From assembly GCA_020442465.1 (NCBI GenBank), contig JAGRJY010000170.1, positions 1 through 48,887 of the forward strand: a stretch of DNA of 48,887 nucleotides. Reading direction: 5' to 3'. This document shows positions 26,081-34,515 of this stretch, piece after piece (within the stretch, counting starts at the first letter, position 1; the number at the start of each line of letters is the position of its first letter). Under the pieces are notes generated by a model. It ran no database searches. It was given only the letters and a program-made list of their open reading frames with translations, and had not been told where the DNA came from. Both the position numbers and the translations under genes were made by a program. The DNA comes from Lysobacterales bacterium (lineage in GTDB: Bacteria; Pseudomonadota; Gammaproteobacteria; Xanthomonadales; Xanthomonadaceae).

Positions 26081-28552
26081 TCAGAATTCCAGCTGCAAGG
26101 CCAGGCCGACTTCGCGCCCGCGGCCGAGCACGTGCGCGAACGCACCGCCGGGTGCCAGCGGAATCACCGAGGTGAACACATTGTGGCGCACGTCGGTGAG
26201 GTTGCGGCCGAACAGGCTGATGTTCCAGCGTGCGGAGTCCGGCTGCAGGGTGACGCGGTAGTCGACGAAGGTATGCGCCGGCTCGCGGGTCTGCTCTTCG
26301 AGGTCCGAGGCGGTGCTGTAGCTGCCGCGGTAGTTCGCCCGCAGCCCCTGGGTCAGCGTCCATCCGTGGCCGAATTCGAACTCGTGCTCGAGCCCCAGCG
26401 CTGCTTCGACCTCGGGCACGAAGGGCGTGCGCCGGCCCGACCAGTCGCACAGCGGGCCGCTGCCGTTCAGACGCTCGGTGGTGCTGCAGTTCGCGTCGGG
26501 AAAGGAGTCGTAGCGAAAGTCCACCCACGACCACTGCGCCAGCGCGCGCCAGTGCTCGTCGACGCGCCAGACCAGATCGCCGTCGATGCCGCGCGACGTC
26601 GAGCTCGCCGCATTGCCGACGGTGAAACCGATGCCGCCGTCGAACACCGAGACCTGCAGATCATCGTAGCTGCCGTGGAAGGCGGCCATGTTCAGGCGCA
26701 CATCGCGCCACTCCTTCTTGAAGCCGACCTCGAACACGCTGGCGCTTTCGTCGCCGTACTCGACGCGGTCGCGATCGCCACCCTCGTAGAGAAAGTCGAA
26801 TCCTCCGGCCTTGGCGCCGTTCGACCAGGCCGCGTACAGCATCAGGTCCTCGCTGTGCTGGAACGCCAGGCTCAGCTGCAGCATCGGGTGCGACTCGCGG
26901 CGATCCAGCCCGCCGAACTCGTGCGGCACACCGGCCCCGTTGGAGACGATGGTGTAGCCGAGCAGGTGGTTCGGCGCCAGGATCGGATCGATGGTGGTGC
27001 CGTCGTCGAGTACCAGCACGTAGCCGGTCGGATCGGCGAGATAGTCGGGATTGCCCAGCAGCAGCGGCGCCAGCGCCGGGCTCAGCCAGCGTGTGTCGAC
27101 CAGCCGGCCGAGGCCGTCGACATGATCGAGGCCGGCGCCGCGCACGGCCTGTTCGGCCTGCTTGCGGGTGTGCTGCCAGCGCAGCCCGGCCCCGGCGGTC
27201 AGGCGATCGGTCAAGGCGAAGTCGAGGTGGGCGAACAGCGCCGATTGCTCGGTGCGCTGGTCGAGCAGGATGTGCCGATCGAACGGATCGAGCAGTTGCG
27301 CGGCCAGCTCGGTCGGAATGCCGAATGCCGGCGCCACCAGGGCAGGCAGGTTGAAGTCGGAAAAGTAGTCGTTGCGGAAGTCGTCGTTCTGGTAGTACGC
27401 GCCGGCCAGCCAGGTCAGGCGCCCGCCTTCCGGGCCGGTCAGGCGCAGCTCCTGCGAGAACTGCTCGTAGCGCTCGTCCTGGTACACGCCGATCAGGGTC
27501 GCCGGGGTGAGATCGACATCGGCCGAGTGACGGTAGTCGTAGCGGCTGTGCCCGGTGACCGAAGTCACCGTGAAGGCGTCGGCGAGGTACTCGACCTCGA
27601 GCCGGGTCTCGTCCATGTCGGTGCGCAGGAAGGCGTCCTGGTAGAGGAAGGGATCGCCGTTGCCGATGTTCAGACGACCGTCGTTGATGCCGGTGAACAC
27701 CGAGCCGGGAAACGGATTGCCCTGGCCGTCGACGTGCTTGAACACGTCGAAGATGTGTCCCTCGCGGTCGAATTCGCCCTGCTCGTGGCGCAGGCTGATG
27801 CTGAGCAGGTCGGTCGGCAGCCACAACGCCGACAGGCGCACGGCGTCGAACTCGGCGCGCGGCTCGCTGCGCCCGTTCGCATCGTTCGGCGAGATGCCGC
27901 GCTGCTGGTCACCCCAGACGCCGGCCACGCGCAGCGCCAGCTGGTCGCCCAGCGGCAAGTCGGCGCCGCCAGCCAGCCGGGTGTTCTGGTACTCACTCTC
28001 GTACGCCACACCCAGCGAGCCGCCTGTCTGGAAGGACGGCTTGCGGGTAGTGGCACTGATGGCGCCGCCAATCGAGCTGTTACCGTACAGGGCGACCTGC
28101 GGCCCCTTCAGCACCTCGATGCGTTCGAGGTCGAACAGACCGATGTGCTGCTGATTCATGCGCCCGCGAAAGATGCCGTCGACATACACACCGACCGCCT
28201 GCTCGAACGCGTTGTTGTCGCCCGAATTCACCCCGCGCAGGCTCAGCCGGCTGGTGATCGCGAGATCGCCCTGCTGCAGCCCGGGCACCGCCCGACCGAG
28301 GTCCTGGATATTGTCGAGATCGAGCTTTTTCTGCTCGTCGGCATCCAGGCTGACCACGCTCATCGGCACCTGCTGCAGCGACTCCGAACGCTTGCGCGCC
28401 GTCACCACGACCTGCTCCAGCGCCGCATCGCCGCCTGCGACCCCTCCCTGCCCGGGCACATCGGCCGCGGCAGCCGGGTCGACGGCCAAAGCGGTGCCGC
28501 AGGGCGCGACCAGACCGGCCAGCGCCAGCCCGATGAACAACTTGGTATGCAT
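26081..28552 (-). CDS. TonB-dependent outer-membrane receptor
   Basis: An 823-residue outer-membrane import receptor. It has a signal peptide (about 23 residues, ending GTALAVD), a short Gly/Ala/Asp stretch and a TonB-box-like EQVVVTARKR. The plug domain (about 55-170) has SLRGVNSG and IEVLKGPQ, and a 22-strand-type barrel ends in aromatic Phe (ALQLEF). The substrate cannot be assigned; the sequence resembles the large Caulobacter/xanthomonad TBDR group used for carbohydrates, siderophores or other ligands. The start is the ATG at 28552, chosen because the signal peptide begins there. It lies 178 nt upstream of the kinase gene on the same strand; functional linkage is possible but unproven. 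Confidence 0.92.
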   Translation of the reverse strand: MHTKLFIGLALAGLVAPCGTALAVDPAAAADVPGQGGVAGGDAALEQVVVTARKRSESLQQVPMSVVSLDADEQKKLDLDNIQDLGRAVPGLQQGDLAITSRLSLRGVNSGDNNAFEQAVGVYVDGIFRGRMNQQHIGLFDLERIEVLKGPQVALYGNSSIGGAISATTRKPSFQTGGSLGVAYESEYQNTRLAGGADLPLGDQLALRVAGVWGDQQRGISPNDANGRSEPRAEFDAVRLSALWLPTDLLSISLRHEQGEFDREGHIFDVFKHVDGQGNPFPGSVFTGINDGRLNIGNGDPFLYQDAFLRTDMDETRLEVEYLADAFTVTSVTGHSRYDYRHSADVDLTPATLIGVYQDERYEQFSQELRLTGPEGGRLTWLAGAYYQNDDFRNDYFSDFNLPALVAPAFGIPTELAAQLLDPFDRHILLDQRTEQSALFAHLDFALTDRLTAGAGLRWQHTRKQAEQAVRGAGLDHVDGLGRLVDTRWLSPALAPLLLGNPDYLADPTGYVLVLDDGTTIDPILAPNHLLGYTIVSNGAGVPHEFGGLDRRESHPMLQLSLAFQHSEDLMLYAAWSNGAKAGGFDFLYEGGDRDRVEYGDESASVFEVGFKKEWRDVRLNMAAFHGSYDDLQVSVFDGGIGFTVGNAASSTSRGIDGDLVWRVDEHWRALAQWSWVDFRYDSFPDANCSTTERLNGSGPLCDWSGRRTPFVPEVEAALGLEHEFEFGHGWTLTQGLRANYRGSYSTASDLEEQTREPAHTFVDYRVTLQPDSARWNISLFGRNLTDVRHNVFTSVIPLAPGGAFAHVLGRGREVGLALQLEF

Positions 28553-28804
28553 GTCTTTCTGAATTCCCGTTCTTGAACCCACGGCTGCCCCCGCAGTCGT
28601 CCCCTGGACCCGGGGCCGACGGGCCGGAAAGCCGTCTTGGCGAGACTCGGCCTGCGCGTCGGGCCAACAGCCCTCGCAGTACCTCCGCCGACCGGGAACA
28701 TCAGCCCCGAACACGCGCCACGATACTCTATCCACCCGCGCCGCAAGTCTCAGTTTTGCGTTTCGCCACAGTTGGCCACAGCCGGCAAGCCGGCTTCGGG
28801 GCGG

Positions 28805-29770
28805 TCAACCGCGTGGGTGATGCTGCGCGTGCAGACGCTTGAGGGTTTCGCGGGCCACCAGCGTGTAGATCTGCGTGGTGGACAGGCTGCTGTGACCCAG
28901 CATCATCTGCAGCGCACGCAGATCCGCACCGTGGTTGAGCAGATGGGTGGCAAAGGCGTGGCGCAGCTTGTGCGGGCTGACCTGGGCGGCATCGATGCCG
29001 GCCTTCCCCGCGTAGCGCTTCACCAGCGTCCAGAACTGCTGGCGACCCAGCGCCGCGCCGCGTCCGGTGACGAACAGCGCCTCGCCGCGGCGACCGCCGA
29101 GCAGGGCAGGCCGGGCGTCGGCCAGATAGCGCTCGATCCAGTGCTGCGCCTCCTCACCCATCGGCACCAGGCGTTCGCGGCTGCCCTTGCCCAGCACGCG
29201 CAGCACGCCCTGACGGAGATTGATCTGGGTGCTGGCGAGACCGACCAGTTCGCTGACTCGAAGCCCGGTGGCGTACATGAGTTCGAGCATGGCGCGGTCG
29301 CGCAGTCCGAGCGCCGTGTCGACATCGGGTGCCTGCAGCAGGGCCTCGACCTGCGACTCACTGAGCGTGCGCGGCAAGGGACGACCCAGACGCGGTGGAG
29401 CGATGCCCAGGGTGGGATCGTCCTCGCGCACGCCGCGCTGGCGCAGATAGCCGAAGTAGGCGCGCCAGGCGGACAGCAGCCGCGCCGCGCTGCGCGGGCT
29501 GTAGCCCTGGCCCATCCGCTCGGCCAGGTGCTCGGAAAGCTCGGCCGCGGTCACGCGTTCGAGCGCGCTCGCGGCGGGCAGGCTGCGCGCCAGTCCTTCG
29601 AGATCGCGACGGTAGCTCTCCAGACTGCGCATCGCCAGGCCGCGTTCGGCCCAGGCGGCGTCGAGAAAGCGCTGGATCGCCGCGGCATCGACATCGCGAA
29701 GCGGCGGGCGCGCCTGAGCCAGTGCGCGGCGCTCGGCGGGCGTGGCGGGGCGCGCGGACCGCGGGCTCAT
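28805..29770 (-). CDS. xerD: Site-specific tyrosine recombinase XerD
   Basis: With XerC, resolves chromosome dimers at dif. The 321-residue protein has the N-terminal SAM-like DNA-binding domain (about 28-115) and the catalytic domain with arginine in TGLRVSELVGL, the lysine region LGKGSRERLVP, HKLRHAFATH, LGHSSLSTTQIYT and the tyrosine nucleophile. The SELVGL and LNHGADLR wording favours XerD over XerC. AGGTGA lies 6 nt upstream of the ATG. It is a housekeeping copy, since no other mobile-element gene is nearby. Confidence 0.93.
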   Translation of the reverse strand: MSPRSARPATPAERRALAQARPPLRDVDAAAIQRFLDAAWAERGLAMRSLESYRRDLEGLARSLPAASALERVTAAELSEHLAERMGQGYSPRSAARLLSAWRAYFGYLRQRGVREDDPTLGIAPPRLGRPLPRTLSESQVEALLQAPDVDTALGLRDRAMLELMYATGLRVSELVGLASTQINLRQGVLRVLGKGSRERLVPMGEEAQHWIERYLADARPALLGGRRGEALFVTGRGAALGRQQFWTLVKRYAGKAGIDAAQVSPHKLRHAFATHLLNHGADLRALQMMLGHSSLSTTQIYTLVARETLKRLHAQHHPRG

Positions 29771-29986
29771 GCGCGGTCACCTGCATGACCCATATCGCCC
29801 GCATCGGCCTGGCCGCGGCGGGCCCCGATGCCGGTTCCGTCGATACCCATCCTGTCGATGAGGATGCTGCTGTCGATACGCTGCCCGTCCGTAGCCGGTG
29901 TTCCGTTTCGCGTCCGCGGGCGCTCCCACGACGCGCCATGCAGCGCCGGCGTGCGTCCCGTGCGTGCGCTCGCCGTCGCCACGGCC

Positions 29987-29992
29987 TAGGCT
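29987..29992 (+). promoter_or_regulatory. Candidate -10 element for a leaderless RDD-gene mRNA
   Basis: TAGGCT ends 6 nt before the ATG at 29999, the same geometry as at ctpA and the fatty-acid-kinase fusion. No Shine-Dalgarno sequence lies between. The transcript would start at or next to the start codon. Confidence 0.4.
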
Positions 29993-29998
29993 AACGCA

Positions 29999-30463
29999 AT
30001 GCCTTCCTCGCCCCCGAACCTGCCTTCCGCTGCCCCGCCCGCCGCCCGTCCGGCCGCTTTGGGCTGGCGACTGCTCGCCCTGGTCTACGACTGCCTGCCG
30101 GTGGTCGCGATCTGGTTTCTCTTCAGCTTCTTCGTCGTGCTGGCCCACGACGGCCCGATCCGGCCTTGGTCGCCCGGCTTCTGGCTGCAGAACGTCGCCC
30201 TGTGGGCACTCACCGGCGTGTATGCGGTGGCTTCCTGGGCCCGCGGCGGCCAGACCCTGGGCATGCGGCCCTGGCGGCTGCGGGTGATCGGCGCAGCCAC
30301 GCCGTCAGCCACCCGCTCGCAGCTCATCCTCCGGTACCTGTGGTCCACGGTCTCGCTGGCAGCGTTCGGCCTGGGTTTCGCGTGGTCGCTGGTCGATCCC
30401 CAGCGCCGCAGCTGGCACGACCGACTCAGCGGCACGCGGATGGTGAGACAGCCGAAAGCCTGA
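29999..30463 (+). CDS. RDD-family membrane protein
   Basis: A 154-residue inner-membrane protein with the RDD pattern: Arg and Asp in WRLLALVYDCLPV (first helix) and the closing SWHDRLSGTRMV, with three or four membrane helices. The conserved internal motif GQTLGMRPWRLRV fits the family. RDD proteins are mostly uncharacterised; some act in ion transport. It is divergent from xerD across 228 nt and appears monocistronic. Confidence 0.88.
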   Translation: MPSSPPNLPSAAPPAARPAALGWRLLALVYDCLPVVAIWFLFSFFVVLAHDGPIRPWSPGFWLQNVALWALTGVYAVASWARGGQTLGMRPWRLRVIGAATPSATRSQLILRYLWSTVSLAAFGLGFAWSLVDPQRRSWHDRLSGTRMVRQPKA

Positions 30464-30562
30464 GCGCGCGCCCCGTCCCGAATGCGCCGCCGGCCCGGCG
30501 GAGCGACGCGGGCCGGCATCGGCACCACGCCGACCGGGGTGCACACGCAGCGGCGGTCCCGG

Positions 30563-30568
30563 TAGGAT
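30563..30568 (+). promoter_or_regulatory. Candidate -10 element for the MCE-protein operon
   Basis: TAGGAT lies 30 nt before the ATG at 30599, giving a predicted leader of about 24 nt. No clear -35 is seen. It could drive the MCE, lipoprotein, holD-like and rimI genes. Confidence 0.3.
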
Positions 30569-30598
30569 GCGGGTTCGCTTCCATCCTTCCGGACCGCG

Positions 30599-31513
30599 AT
30601 GCGTCGCGACAACGTCAACTACGTGCTGGTCGGCATCACCGTGCTGGCCGCCCTCGGGCTGCTCATCGCCACCTTGCTGGCGATCACCGGGCGCGGCGGC
30701 GCGGCGCACCGCTATTCGATCGAACTGGCGCACGTCGGTGGCCTCGGCTTCGGCGCACCGGTGTTCTATGAAGGCTTCCGCATCGGCCAGGTCGACGACA
30801 TCCTGCCGCGGCGAACCAGCGAGGGCACCCGCTACACGGTCGAGGTGTCGATCCGCGAGGACTGGCAGATTCCCGACGACAGCGTCGCCTCGCGCCAGGC
30901 CAGCGGCCTGCTGGCCGACATGGCGATCGGCATCCGCGAAGGACGCAGTCCGACCATGCTGAAGCCGGGCACGCGCATCCCGAGTATCGAATCCAGCGAT
31001 GTGTTTGGCGCGGTCAATGACCTGGCCACCGAGCTGACCGTGCTGTCGCGCGAACGCCTGCGCCCGCTGGTCGACAATCTTTCCGAGCGGATCGATTCGA
31101 TCACCGGCAGTCTCGACGCCAGCGCACCGGCGCTGCTGGAAGAGGCGCAGACCCTGCTGGGCAAGCTCAATACCGCGGCGGACCGCGCCAATGCGGTGCT
31201 CGACACACCGAATCGCGAAGCCATCTCGGGTCTGTTGGCGGATGTGCGGACGGTCGCGGGCGAGCTGAAGAAGACCCAGGCCAATGCCGACGCGCTGCTG
31301 CAGCAGCTGAACGATGCAGTGGGCGAGAACCGGCCCGCGCTGCAGCAGTCGATTGCCGACCTCGAACGCACGGTCGGCGCGGTGGCGCAGCGCATCGACG
31401 CCATCACCCATCATCTCGAATCCTCAAGCCGCAACCTCGACGAGTTCAGCCGCGAGATTCGCCGCAGTCCGAACCGGCTGCTGTTCACCCCGCCCGCCGA
31501 CGAGGTCGAATGA
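30599..31513 (+). CDS. MCE-domain (MlaD-like) lipid-transport protein
   Basis: A 304-residue periplasmic protein anchored by one N-terminal helix (about 8-28). The MCE domain (about 38-115) has LAHVGGLGFGAPVFYEGFRIGQV, here noted as its core signature LGFGAPVFYEG. The following coiled coil (about 150-290) is rich in Leu/Ala/Asp/Glu heptads. MCE proteins form hexameric tunnels carrying lipids between membranes and need an MlaE permease and an MlaF ATPase. Neither is beside it, but such a pair sits about 12 kb away at 43132-44732. The stop overlaps the lipoprotein gene (ATGA). Confidence 0.9.
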   Translation: MRRDNVNYVLVGITVLAALGLLIATLLAITGRGGAAHRYSIELAHVGGLGFGAPVFYEGFRIGQVDDILPRRTSEGTRYTVEVSIREDWQIPDDSVASRQASGLLADMAIGIREGRSPTMLKPGTRIPSIESSDVFGAVNDLATELTVLSRERLRPLVDNLSERIDSITGSLDASAPALLEEAQTLLGKLNTAADRANAVLDTPNREAISGLLADVRTVAGELKKTQANADALLQQLNDAVGENRPALQQSIADLERTVGAVAQRIDAITHHLESSSRNLDEFSREIRRSPNRLLFTPPADEVE

Positions 31514-32136
31514 TGCAGACGATGCGATCCGCACTGAGGGGGCTGGGCCTGCTGGGCGCGATGCTGCTGTCCGGCTGCGCCAGCGGCCCGGGCATTCCCG
31601 ACACGACGTACTTCCGCCTGCCCGAGCCGGCTGCGCCGGAGCGCATCGCCACGCCGCTGAATGCGCCACTGGTTGTCGAGACCTTTCTCGCCGACGGCGT
31701 GCACTCCGACCAGGCCATCCTCTACAGCACCGATCCCGATGGCGACCGACTGCGCGCCTATCACTACCAGCTCTGGGTGTACCCGCCGACGCGGATGCTG
31801 CAGCGCCGGTTGATCCGCTATCTCGACGAAGCCGGTGCCGCGACCGCGGTGCTCGACCGACTGCCGCCGCGCGGCGACCAGTACCGTCTCTACCTGCGCA
31901 TCGAGGCATTCGAACGGGTGCGCACGCTGTCCGGCTGGGAAGTACGCGTGCGCCTCGACGCACGGCTGGATCAGGGCGGCGGCCTGCTGCCGCTGATCAA
32001 GAAGCGCTACGACCGCCGCGTGCAGGTCGATGAGGGCATCCGCGATTCGGTGGTGGCGATGGGCCAGGTGCTCGACGACATCTACGCCGAACTGGCACAC
32101 GACGTGGCCCAGGTCAGGCCCGCCACCCAACCCTGA
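31510..32136 (+). CDS. ABC-transport auxiliary lipoprotein (PqiC/DUF330-like)
   Basis: A 208-residue lipoprotein with lipobox LSGC (Cys23 as acylated residue) and the family pattern YFRLPEP after the lipobox, PLVVETF, YSTDPDGDRL, YHYQLWVYPPTRML and a C-terminal amphipathic region. Members of this family partner MCE proteins such as PqiB, linking the tunnel to the outer membrane. It is translationally coupled to the MCE gene, which supports one complex. Confidence 0.87.
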   Translation: MMQTMRSALRGLGLLGAMLLSGCASGPGIPDTTYFRLPEPAAPERIATPLNAPLVVETFLADGVHSDQAILYSTDPDGDRLRAYHYQLWVYPPTRMLQRRLIRYLDEAGAATAVLDRLPPRGDQYRLYLRIEAFERVRTLSGWEVRVRLDARLDQGGGLLPLIKKRYDRRVQVDEGIRDSVVAMGQVLDDIYAELAHDVAQVRPATQP

Positions 32137-32141
32137 CGGCG

Positions 32142-32528
32142 ATGGCGATGGCGGTGCCACGCGAACGCTGGCTGCGCGCCATGGGCTACACGCCCTGGAC
32201 GCTGCGCGCGGGCGGCGAAGCTTCTCCGGCTATTCCGCCGGCCACGCCCACGCGCACGCCCGACGAAAACGCCGCGCCATCGAGGCGCGGACAAGCGGCG
32301 GCGCGCCCCACGCCCGGGTTGCTCGACGCGCTGCTGCAGGCGGCCGGTGCCGGCAATCGCGATCTCGCAGCGCTGGGGTGGCGCTTGCGCGAGGACGGCG
32401 CACCGTTTGCCTTCGAAGGCGCCGAACTGATGCTCAACCTCGACGCCTTGCGGCGCACGCCTGCGGCCAAGCGCACGCTGTGGCGAACCCTGCGCGCCCT
32501 GCGTCGTCAACAGCACACACGCGAATGA
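32142..32528 (+). CDS. holD: Probable DNA polymerase III psi subunit (HolD-like)
   Basis: A 128-residue protein. I call it HolD from two matching blocks and from position. The N terminus RERWLRAMGYTPWTLR mirrors the E. coli HolD start (Arg...Leu-Gly-Ile-Thr-x-Trp-Ser-Leu-Arg). The C terminus FEGAELMLNLDALRRTPAAKRTLW resembles the HolD ending with EGA and Pro-x-Ala-(K/R)-x-x-Leu-Trp; I give only its key residues. The middle is low complexity and shortened. HolD bridges HolC to the clamp loader; it precedes rimI in E. coli as here, and holC is also in this window. The stop overlaps rimI (ATGA). The start may be the ATG at 32142 or 32148. Confidence 0.7.
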   Translation: MAMAVPRERWLRAMGYTPWTLRAGGEASPAIPPATPTRTPDENAAPSRRGQAAARPTPGLLDALLQAAGAGNRDLAALGWRLREDGAPFAFEGAELMLNLDALRRTPAAKRTLWRTLRALRRQQHTRE

Positions 32529-33028
32529 GTGCGGCGCCGGGCTATCTGATCGACGTCGGCCCGCAGCGGGCGCCCGCGCGCATCCGCTCGATGCAGGAGC
32601 ACGACCTGGCGTCGGTGCTGGCGATCGAACAGGCTGCCTACGACTTCCCGTGGACCCTGGGCATCTTTCGCGACTGCCAGCGCGCCGGCTACGGCTGCTG
32701 GGTGCTCGAATCCGGCGCGGAGATCGCCGGTTACGGCGTGTTGAGTCACGCCGCCGGCGAGTGCCACGTCCTCAACGTATGCATCGCACCCGACCACCAG
32801 GGGCGGGGACTCGGCCGCCGGCTGATGCAGCGGCTGATCGACCTGGCCCGCTGGCATCGCGCCGAACGCATCTTTCTCGAGGTGCGGCCGAGCAATCCGC
32901 GCGCCATCGCCCTCTACCATTCGCTTGGCTTCAACGAGATCGGCCGGCGCCCGCGCTACTACCCGGCCGCGCAGGGTCGCGAGGATGCGCTGGTGATGGC
33001 CCAGGAGCTGCTGCATGACGAGGACTAG
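32525..33028 (+). CDS. rimI: Ribosomal protein S18 alanine N-acetyltransferase
   Basis: A GNAT-family enzyme that acetylates the N-terminal alanine of ribosomal protein S18. The 167 residues have IRSMQEHDL near the start, AYDFPWTLGIF, the acetyl-CoA loop APDHQGRGLGRRLM, LEVRPSNPRAIALYHSLGF and the C-terminal YYP motif with the RimI-typical RRPRYYPAA. The ATG at 32525 overlaps the holD-like stop. Confidence 0.92.
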   Translation: MSAAPGYLIDVGPQRAPARIRSMQEHDLASVLAIEQAAYDFPWTLGIFRDCQRAGYGCWVLESGAEIAGYGVLSHAAGECHVLNVCIAPDHQGRGLGRRLMQRLIDLARWHRAERIFLEVRPSNPRAIALYHSLGFNEIGRRPRYYPAAQGREDALVMAQELLHDED

Positions 33029-33138
33029 TCCGCGTTACCTGCGTCCGGCTCGTCAGCCACTCCCGCACGGAGCCCGCGCACGTGCCGACCGCAGGCCGGG
33101 CGCGGAAACGGGCTCGTCCCATGCAAGGCACTGATCCG

Positions 33139-34509
33139 ATGACTGGCCACAGCCCGGCAACGAACGACACCGCGTCGACGTCGGAACACGAGATCGAGAA
33201 CGCGTCGCTGCGCATGCCGCGGCGAACCACGCCGACCTGGGAAATCGAGATGCTCATCTCGGGCGCGCTGGTGTTCTCGCTGTTCCAGGTCGTCACCCCG
33301 CTGGACGAGGCCTTCGCGCGCTGGATCCACGTGGTGCCGCCCCTGGTCGACCCGTGGATCATCTACAGCCACCTGTACGCCAAGGTCGTCGTGTTCATCC
33401 TGATCGGCACCTTCATCGCGCACCTGGCGATGCGCGCGTTCTGGGTCTCGCTGATCGGCGTGCACTCGATCTACCCGCAGGGCATTCGCTGGGAAAACAT
33501 GCGCGGCAGCAAGGCCGCCGTGCGCGTCTTGCAGCGCCGCGCCCAGCCGGTGCCGGAATCGATCGAGCGCGCCGACAATGCAGCTTCCCTGGTCTTCGCG
33601 CTGGGCGTGGTCTGCGCCCAGTTCGGCATGGTGATCTACGTCTGGACCATGGTCGCGGTCGCGGTGGCCTGGGTGCTGGCCTGGGCCCTGCCGGAGACGC
33701 GCACCTACGCGCTGTACCTCGTCATCGGTGCAAGCATGGTGCTGCTCACCGTGGTCACCCTGCTCGACCGCCTGTGGATCAGCAAGCTGGCGCTGGACTC
33801 GGCCCCGGTGCGTGCATCCGAGCGTTTCTACGCCTGGACCGCGCGCTGGCTCGGGGGCCAGGGCATGATGCAGCTGTTTCCACTGATCTCCACCAACCTC
33901 GCCGGCAAGCGCGGCGTCTGGGTGGTCATCCTCGGCATCTATGTCGCACTGGGCGCGGCCACCGTGCACACCGTGTCGGCCCGCATCGACCTGCCCTTCC
34001 TGCATGGCGACACCTTGCCGAAACTGCGTCGCGACAGCGGACTGCACCCGCAGCACTATCTCGACCAGCGCGAGGGACAGGATCGCTGGTCGAGCGCGCC
34101 GTGGATTCCCGGCAAGGTGGTCGAGGGCGCCTATCTGCCGCTGTTCGTGCCGTTCATCGCCGATCGCCACGATGCGGCCATCGCACAAACCTGCACGCTG
34201 CCGGAGCTGGGTGGCGAGAACAGCGTCGAGGAGATGTCCAAGGCCTGGGCCTACGAAGACGCCTGGGCCGAATGCCTGGGCGGCATGCTCGGCGTCGTGG
34301 TCGAAGGCAGCGCGCCGCGGCCGATGAGCTTCAACCGGCAGCGCGACGGCCTGACCGGGCACGACGGACTGCTGGTGATGATCGATGTGCGCGATCTCGC
34401 CCCCGGCCGCTACGTGATCCGACTCAACCGACTGCCGCGGCAGCCGGGCGCCTTCGGCAAAGGCGAGACCGATACCCAGCAGCGCGACCGCATCGTCTTC
34501 TGGCGTTGA
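33139..34509 (+). CDS. Unrecognised multi-pass membrane protein
   Basis: 456 residues from this start; an ATG at 33121 would add six. I do not recognise the family. About 40 hydrophilic residues come first, then about five to six membrane helices between residues 45 and 280 (segments around EMLISGALVFSLF, YAKVVVFILIGTFIAH, LGVVCAQFGMVIYVW, LYLVIGASMVLLTVV and VVILGIYVALGAATV). A soluble C-terminal region of about 170 residues follows, probably extracytoplasmic, with two cysteines (QTCTLP, AECLGG). AAGG is about 10 nt upstream of the ATG. It stands between rimI and the convergent GST gene, with no operon partner to suggest a role. Confidence 0.8.
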   Translation: MTGHSPATNDTASTSEHEIENASLRMPRRTTPTWEIEMLISGALVFSLFQVVTPLDEAFARWIHVVPPLVDPWIIYSHLYAKVVVFILIGTFIAHLAMRAFWVSLIGVHSIYPQGIRWENMRGSKAAVRVLQRRAQPVPESIERADNAASLVFALGVVCAQFGMVIYVWTMVAVAVAWVLAWALPETRTYALYLVIGASMVLLTVVTLLDRLWISKLALDSAPVRASERFYAWTARWLGGQGMMQLFPLISTNLAGKRGVWVVILGIYVALGAATVHTVSARIDLPFLHGDTLPKLRRDSGLHPQHYLDQREGQDRWSSAPWIPGKVVEGAYLPLFVPFIADRHDAAIAQTCTLPELGGENSVEEMSKAWAYEDAWAECLGGMLGVVVEGSAPRPMSFNRQRDGLTGHDGLLVMIDVRDLAPGRYVIRLNRLPRQPGAFGKGETDTQQRDRIVFWR

Positions 34510-34515
34510 GGCCGG

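Noticed and set aside
21946..26175. A 1409-codon plus-strand open frame opposite the giant kinase gene
   Set aside because: It is the antisense shadow of a gene with clear kinase, ATPase, GAF and GGDEF motifs. High third-position GC keeps the opposite frame open; its translation is Gln/Arg/His-rich without any family motif.
25883..28576. An 897-codon plus-strand open frame opposite the TonB receptor gene
   Set aside because: Same cause: antisense of a receptor with signal peptide, plug and C-terminal Phe; no recognisable domains on this strand.
28805..29770. Tyrosine recombinase as sign of an integrated element
   Set aside because: It is the housekeeping XerD type; no att-like repeats, excisionase or phage genes are nearby.
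29848..29866. CATCCT/AGGATG inverted repeat with three GTCGAT copies nearby (29837-29876)
   Set aside because: Arms are only 6 bp and GTCGAT is common in this GC-rich sequence; not strong enough to call an operator.
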